DNA from: Actinernus sp. WN-2022
Taxonomy: Eukaryota > Cnidaria > Anthozoa > Actiniaria > Actinernidae
Length of the DNA: 64,000 nt
Assembly (NCBI GenBank): GCA_030867875.1
Contig: JAOWCC010000044.1
Location: 1,272,501-1,336,500 of the forward strand
Direction: 5' to 3'
Below, piece after piece: positions 52,268-62,185 of the stretch. Position numbers and translations under genes: made by a program. Each line of letters opens with the position of its first letter. Position 1 is the first letter of the stretch. The notes below the pieces were generated by a model. It ran no database searches, was not told where the DNA came from, and saw only the letters and a program-made list of their open reading frames with translations.

Positions 52268-55200
52268 AGCAGGATATCATTCTGCTATAGTTTGCCCCAC
52301 TCATACAAAATCTGTTCTAGGTCTACAGACCCCATCGCACAAGTACACCATCCAGGTCGCTGGGGATTTATCATCTCAGTGGTTGACCGTGTGGTTCAAG
52401 CGAACTCTCGACTTCCATGACCTTAAGTTAATAGCCTTCAGAAGCAGTCTATGTTTATCATCTTGTGGTAGTTCCCCATGGCATGCCGTGACATGACATT
52501 GAAATAATTTCCCATTGTTTGTCCTGCTGATCAAATCAAATTACAGAAATACAGCACAGCACGTTGGACATGCCATAGTTTGTCCCACTCATCCGAAATC
52601 TGCTCTATTTAGTAACCGATCTGCTTGGATTGAGAAGTTCTAACATTAGCTATTCGGACTAGATGTGGCATAAGGGAGAAGAACCAGATTATTCAAGTAA
52701 CTCATTTCGAAAGGCAGCCTACAGGCAATATTGCCTTTGGAAATATGGAAAACTGGTGAGAGAGTAAACGGCAGAGTTCTACCATCCAGTGTGGTGTTCA
52801 TATAAGACTATCCACAACCAGGCTACATGGGATACAAAAAATAATTATCTACATTTTTTTTAAAGGGTCTATATCACTAGGATTATTGGTCCACCATTAT
52901 CATTGCTCCAGTTGGAAACATTTCAGGACATTTAAAGTGCAAGTAACACTTTAACACAGCATGAACTATTTTTGCTCAAATAATTTTTCTTCAAAAGTCA
53001 GTCGCAGTAATTAAACTAGGATAAAAGCTACCTGAATTGAGGATTGTGTCATCTCAGTGTCATAATTCAATCATATGGGATGTTATTGTACCAGTTCTCT
53101 TGGGAATTGATTCATCTTATGACATCACAGGATCCACCAAAAGTAATCACAATTACTGATTATATGCCAAAAATATACCTTTTTTGTTAGAAAACCATAA
53201 CAACTTACAATAATAATTATACATGTACATTTTTATTTTTTAATAAGATGCTTTAATGATACCAAAATATTTCGAAACTAGTTACTTCTTTTGTGGGGGA
53301 TGTACTCAAATGTGTTCATTATTGTAGACTGTTAATTAAGGTCTCTATTAATTCCAAGCCTATCCCTCCCTCCCTCAGGCATTGATAGTTTTGAATGAGC
53401 ACTGCAACATAAACCACCTTTGGTGTCAGCTAAGTTATGCAAATGCCCCACCATGTATAAAAATTGATGTAAAATACTCTGACAAACAGGACATTTTCAT
53501 GATGCCATCACATACTACAACCACCTCAAATTTGTATCAGTCTTGGAACTCTCAAAGGAATTCATAAATTTCAAAGAGGAAAACAATAAAATGATGCCAT
53601 AATGAAAATGTGCTATTCTCCACCCTCTCTGACAAATGCTCCTGGGACAGTTGTCTAGGTATGTTGGGGGGGGGGGGGGCAGTACTCATGCATTGGATTT
53701 ATTAGGCAAGTTTAGTATTCACAGACGAGCTGGATGAGGACTCAATGTGATGGACTTTCCTAAAAGCTATTCAGCAGAGTCTCCATTTATTGCTAGTTCC
53801 AGATCATCTGAGAGAACACAAAATTTGATTATTGAAACTACAGTAGACCTCAGATTCCTTATCCTTGTATTAGAATTAGTTGAACATCACAAGGCATGCT
53901 AGTATGAATGGAGATTGGGTATAGTACAAACAATATTTCAATGTATTATTGTAATCTCTCAAAACTTTTGTATATTGACAATGATGGTGGTCCTAGCACT
54001 AGGGACAATCTCTACTATACCAGGCCCCATACATGTATTATGTTCATTTAACCTTGTCTGCAAATGCAATTTGACTCAATATAATTTTTTTTGTAATCAA
54101 CTTTTCAATTATTTACTGTTACTTTGTTTAACACTATAAGTTTCCCCCTTTTATTAACTACACAATAATTATTAGGCCTTCAGTCTCAGTCCATATTCAA
54201 TACCTCTTGCAGTCAATTTTGTTATCAATACCAACCAACAGACCTACAATCTTGGACAAAATAGGTTGGCACATCCATTTGAGATTAAAACACACGAAAA
54301 TTATTACCCTTTTCCTCATATACCCCATCCCCTGGCTCAATGTTGATGTTTTCTAGTTATGCAAAGCTGAATATAAAAATTGCCCTTCAACACTGAATGA
54401 ACAGGGAGGTCCAGAATACAAAACACATTTGTCCAAGATTGTACACATAGCTTATTCCTTGTGATCTTTATTTTAGTTTTAAAATTATGTTGCCTAATCT
54501 AAAAAGCAACTACTCAAGTTATGTAGTTCATGGCCTTGTTCGGAGGCTTCCAATAAAAAATATAATGTATTAGGGACACAGTGTTAAATGAAAAGTTATG
54601 TTTATGTAAAAATATTATCATTGGGATTACATGTAGCTACAGTCACCCAGATGAGAAACGAAATATGGACTGCCAACCAGAGTGTGCAATTCCAGTGGAT
54701 TCTCAGTGACCAGTATAAGAAATATGTATCATTCAAAAACATATTAATGACATTTTGACCAATCACATGAAGCAACTAAGCCATGTAGTGTTTTATTGGG
54801 TATAAAGGAGGATGCACTAGGGCCTTTATATACCACTAGTGTCTCTATGTATACACATACATGGTCAAATGCATGAGCAATACAGTGAAATTGAAAGACC
54901 TTTCAATCTTCTCTTTCTGAAACTGCTACCAGAGAAATATCACGATGGAGTCCTCTTGCGTCACTCTTCAATGGTGAGGACTGAAAGTGTTGGCGTTTAC
55001 CTAAATGTAAATAGCAACCATTTAAAGTTTATTATGACATGTATTTGAAAAATAAACAATGCAATTTATGAGAGCGGAGAGGAAGTCTATATATGCCAGG
55101 GAGACAGAAAGATGTAAAGAAAAAAACGAGGGAGGAGGGAGAACTTAGCATACAGGGAGGAAGAAGAAAAAAATTATGATTACATTCATGTTCTTGGCCT

Positions 55201-55486
55201 TGGTAGAAATGTTTAAAACTCCCTAGGGTCTTGTAGGGAGGAGGGAGAAAAAATCGAAAACTAGGGATGAGTTATCACACCCGAAATTTTAGCTGAGAAT
55301 GAGATACAAGAGGATTCATACAAGACTTTCAGACTTTAGCAAATATATCTTTCCCACTAAATAAGCTTATAAAATCAAAAGAAACGTTACAACAAGCAAT
55401 GGCATTCAACACTTACTTGATGTACTGTACATGTATTGTAGGCTGTTGCTCGAGCTAGGCCGTTCCTTGTTGAAATCTTTCGCATC
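52268..55486. other. Interior of the 7-kb element, no gene recognised
   Basis: AT-rich with scattered short frames and no motif. GATTCATCTTATGACATCAC at about 53106 links to repeats near 34801 and 35335. A G-run lies at 53667-53681. Confidence 0.4.
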
Positions 55487-55690
55487 GGCAACTCGGCGAT
55501 ACTCTGAAGGAGTAAAATGTCATCATATTCGCTATTTGAAAGGCTTTTTATCCCAAAACTTTCCTTTCTCTGGTTCTATAGCACATACGTGGAGCGATTC
55601 CTTTCTCCTCCTTGCACTTTTTTGTCCTCGGGGATGGCGACTAAAGACAAGTGCCTGCCGTTCTTCACGTACTAAGGCCGTATTTTAGTT
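55487..55690 (-). pseudogene. Possible degenerate coding stretch
   Basis: On the minus strand one frame reads LVAIPEDKKVQGGERNRSTY, one stop, then FGIKSLSNSEYDDILLLQSI and AELPMRKISTRNG. Length and composition look protein-like but I recognise no family, and it could be chance. Confidence 0.2.
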
Positions 55691-55950
55691 GAAAATATAG
55701 TCTAACTACGACTAAAACTTTAAAATAATAACATACACACGAAGACTGATAATTCTGAAAAACAACTTGATGATACAATTGACTTTAACGTAAACACTTA
55801 GGCCGATGGAAACAGATTGTTCTTCACTGTCATAAAGTTAGCTATTTTTCTGGCTGACAAAATGGCGGATTGGCTGTTGCGGGCGCAAGATGCATTATGG
55901 GTGACTCGGGTCCTTTAATGTATCTGACTGCAATTTCTGACCGTTTAGCA

Positions 55951-56335
55951 AAATGTTTAATTCGAAGCAGTTGGCTTCGTTTGTTGACGGTGGTGTTGAG
56001 TAAGAAAGACAACGCATCGAGTGTGAACGAGAACAACATATTTTGGTCAAAGATTGTTCTTAAAGAATGTTTACTTCGAAGCAGTTGGCTTCGTTTGTTA
56101 ATAAGAACGCGAACGGCGGTATTGAGTAAGAAAGACAACTCATCTAGTGTGAACAAGAATACATGTTTAGTCGAAGATTGTTAGCGGGCCGCCTCTCTTG
56201 AAGAATGTTTACTTCGAAGCAGTTTGCGTCGTTTGTTAATACGAACGCGAACGGCGGTGTTGAGTAAGAAAGACAACTCATCAATTGTGAACAGGAATAC
56301 TCGAAGATTGTTAGCGTGCCGCCTTTACTTCGAAA
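55951..56335. repeat. Three-copy tandem repeat, 114-138 bp
   Basis: TTCGAAGCAGTTGGCTTCGT recurs at 55961, 56075 and (as TTCGAAGCAGTTTGCGTCGT) 56213, each followed by TTGTTGACGG or TTGTTAATA, a GTTGAGTAAGAAAGACAAC block and GTGAAC. TTCGAAGCA with TGGCTTCG also makes a small hairpin in each copy. Confidence 0.8.
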
Positions 56336-57529
56336 TGCCTGCAATAAATATCTCATTTACTATAAACTTTGAATTGTGAATAAAATAATTGTGTGGATGA
56401 ATTCTGGTGGTCTTGTCCTTATTATGAATGTTGAACGCAATATGCTAATTTCGCACCAGTTGTTGTCAATGTACATTGTGTAGTAATGGAGGCTAAAATA
56501 ATTCAAGTATAGACGTTTTTGCGCGTCTTTCATTAGAAACGTGGCTTTAGAAACGTGGCTTCAAACCTGGCTTCAAAACACACTTCAAACTTCACGTTCC
56601 CATATAGTTTCAGCGATTTTGACAGACCTGTCAAAAATCGAGACTAATTGCACGTGGGAATTCAGACTCCGAGAAGTTGAGATTTTAATTTCGAACACAT
56701 GCCTTTAATAGCACTGCAAACATTTGCAATGATTTCAACCGAAACCTCTAACAACACAAGAATTGAAACTACAGAAGCAAAAGTTTATTTGCTGTTTAGC
56801 TTTGCGCTTTAAGCGGGTCCCGCACCGCTGTTCGGGGAACTAATTAATATAAGCGAGCGGCCGTTGTTTTGTGATTATTTTGTTTCGCTAGTTCAGGATT
56901 ACATATTTTATGCTAGTTCTAGAATATTTGGTACAGATTTTCAGTAAGGTTATCAGAAGAAATGCAAGGACGCATTACAAGCAAGCTGTGAAGCAGGATG
57001 GATAGAAGTGCCTTCCCCAACAAACAAACTGCAGTGTTGAATAAAAGAACACAACTCTTCCAAGGGTTTCCTTCCAAGTGTGAAATGATCGAAAATACAC
57101 TTTTTCCGAATTCTGAACGGTGTCTCGACAACTGTCTCGAGAAGTTTTAATTTTCGGAAGCGCTTGTGTCTTAGTCAACTGTAATACACGAACAGTGGTG
57201 GGAGTGTTTGCTAAAAGAGTGGGCTTGATTTCTAATATACATTTGTAAGACTTGAAATAAGCGATATTCCATTGCTGTATAAAGTGAAATTTCACTTTTA
57301 CAAATGTAGATCTTAACGGAGACGTTAATATTATTTGGTGAATGACAGGCACTATATGAAGCTGTATTCTCACAAGATCATATACAAAGTCCGCAAAGTT
57401 ATGGTTAAGCAACGTGGAATCAGAATTGCTTCGTTTTCTGCTCAACTTACCATGTTTCATACACTTCTTATTCTTACACATGTAAAGGTAGAAAGACAAA
57501 TATTTTACCGCGACTTTTTTGCTTGCGGA

Positions 57530-57765
57530 CGTTTGCTCGCGATCAGCTTTTGATCGCAAGCAAATCGCGAGCAAGGTGCGAGCGGATCGCGGGCAAGGTG
57601 CGAGCAGATCGCGGGCAAAGTGCGAGCAGATCGCGAGCAAAGTGCGAGCAGATCGCGAGCAAAGTGCGAGCAGATCGCGAGCAAAGTGCGAGCAGATCGC
57701 GAGCAAAGTGCGAGCAGATCGCACTTCATGATCGCGATCTGCTCGCGATCTGCTCGCGATCAAAT
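57530..57765. repeat. Right terminal array of GCGAGCAGATC
   Basis: AAAGTGCGAGCAGATCGCGA recurs with a 22-bp period six or more times, the inverse of the left array at 50825-51060. The long frames in it are repeat artefacts. Confidence 0.85.
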
Positions 57766-57811
57766 GTACATATGTTTCTTGGCGGTACTGTATGAGTGCA
57801 CATAACTGAGC

Positions 57812-58326
57812 ATGTTCAAGCAACGAACGTTGTTACAATTCATAGTTCTTGGTATTACTACGATGAATACACCATGCAGAGAAGTGCTCAGGAATAGCGA
57901 CTGCCCCAACGCAGACTTTACTGTCACAGTCGTAGTGCTACCATCTTACGTCTTCAAAGTCAATGAAACTCACGGCGCTGGGATTGCGTACAATTTTATC
58001 CACAGAGGACTCGAGAGGTGCTTTGCGCACTGTGGGCTTGGACTATACCTAAATGGAATTTCGTCAATACGACAGCTAGATTAAAGGATACTCTGAAAAC
58101 AAACAACACCGACCTGGCTTTCCCAATCATGTCCAGTATAGAACACGAACTAGATGATGATGATGATGAGAATTTAGAATATTACAGTAGCAAGGTGCAT
58201 CATCCACAGATAGTGTTTGACAATCTTGTGGACTCTCCTGGATTATCCTATGTGGTGCACATGATAAATGTTAACAGAGAGGCAAGAGAACATGTTGTTG
58301 CAGCCTTACTGGACGTGTGGCCCATC
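57812..58326 (+). pseudogene. Second glutamate-receptor-like channel gene, 5' part, frameshifted
   Basis: ATG at 57812 opens a signal-peptide-like start (MFKQRTLLQFIVLGITT). It continues NSDCPNADFTVTVVVLPSYV, then GAGIAYNFIHRGLERCFAHC. A one-base shift near 58030 leads into KDTLKTNNTDLAFPIMSSIE, an acidic run, then NLVDSPGLSYVVHMINVNRE and VVAALLDVWPI, where it stops making sense (about 58326). By position and style this is lobe S1 up to the first membrane helix of a channel of the kind encoded at 21903-38990. The assignment is inference, and the frameshift suggests a pseudogene or sequencing error. Confidence 0.45.
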
Positions 58327-58448
58327 AGACAGAGCGGAAAAACGGAGCGCATGCGCACTAGCCACTTAATTAAAAGTGAATCAAGATGGCCGGCGAGCGG
58401 GAGTGAATTGTATCTCTTTTTCAGGGACCTCTCACAGCTCAGGAAATA

Positions 58449-58805
58449 CCACGATTACTTTATTACTTCACACCATGGACTGATATTCTTCAGTGGCTTC
58501 TCTGAGCCCAAATAACACATAATCCAGACCACAGAAAGAACGCTACAATTGCTCGTTCAACTCTGTGTTCAAGAAAAACGAACCATTTCGAAATGTTCAT
58601 ATGCGACTGGAAAAACGCCAAAAATAAGAAAACTTGTGAATATATAAGCTTTATACTTCGGTAGAGAACTAAGGAGGTAATGTGTTTCAACATATAAAAT
58701 ACCATATTCGAGATTTTCATACCATTTTTCAAACGAAGCATTTGAAGTTACAGTAGTGACTAGACTGTCTACAGCAGTAGAAATCCTGGAACGACGATCA
58801 TTACC
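58449..58805. repeat. 357-bp inverted repeat, left arm
   Basis: CCACGATTACTTTATTACTT at 58449 to GGTAATGATCGTC (inverse) at 58805 is matched almost perfectly, inverted, by 61825-62181; I see about one change. On the minus strand the arm is coding-like (SNASFEKWYENLEYGILYVE ... FLIFGVFPVAYEHF). Confidence 0.85.
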
Positions 58806-58835
58806 AATATCTGGACCGAAATAACAAAGGATCAC
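58569..58835 (-). CDS. Possible exon duplicated in the inverted arms
   Basis: An 88-codon frame includes DIGNDRRSRISTAVDSLVTT, then FEKWYENLEYGILYVETHYL and a hydrophobic FLIFGVFPVAYEHF near its end. In the right arm the same coding order begins soon after TTACTTACAG (61819), a good acceptor, on the plus strand, so the sequence may be a terminal exon. The right-arm copy differs by one base, which changes a phenylalanine codon. Family unknown. Confidence 0.25.
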   Translation of the reverse strand: MILCYFGPDIGNDRRSRISTAVDSLVTTVTSNASFEKWYENLEYGILYVETHYLLSSLPKYKAYIFTSFLIFGVFPVAYEHFEMVRFS

Positions 58836-59475
58836 CTGGTTATACAGATTACTTGTTTTGAAATACAGACTTCAAACACCATTAATTGTCTTATATCTCT
58901 ATTCTTCCCAAATAAAAGCAAAGTCAGGCAAATATAGCAAACTATGAAAACAAACACAAAAGTATACAGTTTTCATCTATACTTTCTCATTATTATTTTG
59001 AGACTAGGTGTTTTAAACCTGTTTATTTTTAATGTAGAAAAAAATGACATAATTATCTGGTCCCATATATTAACAGCATTATTGGAAGGGACACATCTAT
59101 ATGGAATTAAGACTCGAAAAATTTATGCTTTTCAGCACCATCACTTCTCCTCATCTTTTTTCTCCACCAAAAACAAGAACACTTATGTATCTATGAAAAT
59201 GCAAAAACTATTTATGAAATTTAGAAGTAAATCATGTATGTGTTGGTGTTGTAACTCAAATTTTGAATGAGGAAGGGTAACATTGTGAGTGTTGATTGAA
59301 AGAATGTGATAGTTGATTCAGTTTAATATTAAATGTGGGTTTGATAATGTATTTGGGAAAGGAAAATCATGATGGCTATGGAGGTTAATTCCGATGAGGT
59401 TTCATTCATGATACTAACATTAACAATCAGATAGATGTGCAAAACATGACATAAAATAACTAATTGACTAATGAT
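58836..59475. other. AT-rich spacer inside inverted pair
   Basis: No convincing gene; a frame at 58944-59270 is AT-driven and lacks motifs. Confidence 0.4.
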
Positions 59476-59838
59476 TATTATCAATACTAAGAATCTCTGC
59501 TCACATGTACATTGCATGCTCATGTTAATTCAAATCACAAGGGTTTTTAATTTTTTAAAGTTAAATTTTTGACAAAATAACATTTAGTAGCTATCAAAAT
59601 ACTAATATTATAATAAATTACATATTAATGTATGTTGTATCTGAACCTTAAATTCAGAAAGAGTTTACCATCAGAGCATCCCCAAGCTTTAGGTTATAGC
59701 AGACTTCCTATCCATTTTAAAAGGGTCTGCCTAATACAGAATGCACACTTGGCATTTTAAAACTTATGTTTAAAATTTTTGATTTTAAATGAACATGCAT
59801 GATCATAAGCAGAGATTCTTAGCATCAATATCATTATA
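59476..59838. mobile_element. MITE-like inverted pair
   Basis: TATTATCAATACTAAGAATC at the left is mirrored by GATTCTTAGCATCAATATCA at the right, with GCATGCTCATGTTAA against TGAACATGCATGATC further in. The arms are about 50 bp and imperfect. Confidence 0.5.
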
Positions 59839-61824
59839 ATAGAACTATTATTAATGAATTATTTCTTTACTAATACACACTGTCTGATTGTTATTATTGT
59901 TGTTATTATTATTATAATAAAATGGAAGCCATTGGAAACTAGAAACATGTTCTTCATTCCAACATACTTCCCCCTCATTGCTTTCCTTTCCCAAATTAAT
60001 TGTGCTTATTATACAGACTGGACTATCTCATTCATTCACTGGGCACCTAACCCTTCCCCCTCCTTCCTCAACATTATCCAATAAAAAGCTGACCCTCTTC
60101 CTGCCTTAATGATTCATTAGGTACTGCATTAGCAATTCAAACATATTCACATGATTCACCTCTGAAATAAGTTCACATAAAATAATATATACACTGTAAG
60201 CACTTAACAAAGACACAATTAATTCACAGTTAACCTTTAAAATCATTTCACATAATTCATACAAATTTCATTTAAAACATCAAGTTAATCACATGTTTCT
60301 TAGATTAGCCCTTTACATAATTTCAGAAAATTATCTTCACTTAATCTTCACACACTTCATAAAATAAGTATACTACAGGTGTACAGGAAATGCATGCATG
60401 CATGGGGACATACAGGAAATGGTCACTATAATTATCAGAGGTTTCAAAATAACCTGGCTACAGCCAGTGCTCCAGCACTAGCATGCATCTACATTGCACT
60501 TATATTATCCTGAAATAGCTGTATATACATATATAGCCAGCTACACATACTATATTTGTATTTTAACATACATTTATTACTGAAAGCATATTCACAGAGC
60601 TCTACTTTCAAAGTCCAAGCCAGCTACACTGAAAATTAATGAACCTCTGCATTAATTATGATAATAATGTAGTTTCTGTGTAACTCCAAAAAAAGGCTCA
60701 TGAAAGAGGGAGCTATACCAAGTTTTTCAAAGAAGTTAACAATGAATTGTATTATATGTAATTGCTTATGGATTCCTGTACAAATATAATTATGTATTAG
60801 TAACCATTAGGCAAATGAAAAAAGATAGATACAGACACACAGTTTCAACTGTTTTAAGGCTTAACTTTTGTGGATAGTTATTGCATCCTGTGTTATGTCA
60901 CCAGTTGGTTGGATATAAACTCAGCAAGATAGTAGAGAATTCTGCTGAATGTTAAAAACATTAAACCAAAAACATTAAAGAAATCTTTGTACATGTAGTA
61001 CTCCTTCCTTTGTTGTACCATGTTACAATTATAAACAGGTTGAAACAATTAACAGTCAAATAAAGTGTACATGAAAAATGTAGATTTGTTCTCATACATG
61101 CATGTGCATGTAGTTTGCTATGGAGGCTATTTATATCTCTTTCAATTATCCTACACATGTATTTGTCTCACTTTGCTTGTGCTTGGGGAGAATACAGTGA
61201 AGATCAAGAGAAGTGATGGTACATGTACTTGAAGAGTCTCCATTTCTCAAGTAGTCTAACACAAGCAAACATGCTCCTTTGCTGTTTAGTCTAGATATTC
61301 AAAAACATCAAGTAAACACTGAGGGAGCTGGGAAGGGAAAGGTATACAATTGCATGCTTCCTTTTTCCTGAGAAAACAACAAGAAGTACTGTTTCGTGTA
61401 AAGCAAACACAAAGCTTGGGTGAGAAAGTCCACATGGAGGCTCTTGATTTCATACACCAACCTGCATGCACCTCCTTTTATACAGAACTGCACAAAAGTC
61501 CCACACAACATAATTAGTGTCAACCCACTTCTAACATGAACAAAACTACATGAACACAAAACTATTTTGCCAAAGGCATTCGATTACAACTATGTTTTAT
61601 TGTTGCCTTTCTGAAAACAGAACAATTATAAGATTAATTTTTTTTACATGTATATACTATTATACAACACTTCATTTTAAAACAAAATTAAAATTCGTTT
61701 TCTTTACATTGGTAAATCAGTCAACTAATTCGTCAAAATGCCGATGTAATACCATAATAACCAAATCAAGTGAAATATTGTATAATTTCCTGATAATAGC
61801 TCTGTAGATTTACTTACAGTCCTT
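59839..61824. other. AT-rich spacer inside inverted pair
   Basis: Low-complexity AT and ATGCATGC/ACATGTAC runs; no coding domain and no element borders found. Confidence 0.4.
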
Positions 61825-62181
61825 GGTAATGATCGTCGTTCCAGGATTTCTACTGCTGTAGACAGTCTAGTCACTACTGTAACTTCAAATGCTTCGTTTG
61901 AAAAATGGTATGAAAATCTCGAATATGGTATTTTATATGTTGAAACACATTACCTCCTTAGTTCTCTACCGAAGTATAAAGCTTATATATTCACAAGTGT
62001 TCTTATTTTTGGCGTTTTTCCAGTCGCATATGAACATTTCGAAATGGTTCGTTTTTCTTGAACACAGAGTTGAACGAGCAATTGTAGCGTTCTTTCTGTG
62101 GTCTGGATTATGTGTTATTTGGGCTCAGAGAAGCCACTGAAGAATATCAGTCCATGGTGTGAAGTAATAAAGTAATCGTGG
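61825..62181. repeat. 357-bp inverted repeat, right arm
   Basis: The inverted counterpart of 58449-58805. A LINE 3' end begins within a few bases of its outer border. Confidence 0.85.
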
Positions 62182-62185
62182 TTTT

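Larger units (their letters stand above)
50805..57790. mobile_element. 7-kb TIR element with GATCTGCTCGC arrays and TA duplication
   Basis: CAGTACCGCCAAGAAACATA at 50805 is complemented at the right end (57790), each flanked by TA (50803-50804 and 57791-57792). The terminal repeats of about 250 bp continue as arrays of GCGATCTGCTCGC/ACCCTGCTCGC on the left and the inverse on the right. Inside are a CXC-type cysteine-rich exon (51471-51590), a MITE (52014-52267), a tandem repeat (55951-56335) and much AT-rich sequence. CAGT ends with TA are typical of the Tc1/mariner superfamily, but the size and arrays are not. Confidence 0.8.

Noticed and set aside
56975..57823. A 282-codon minus-strand frame
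   Set aside because: Its first third reads through the 22-bp terminal array and the rest shows no domain; most likely chance in a stop-poor repeat.
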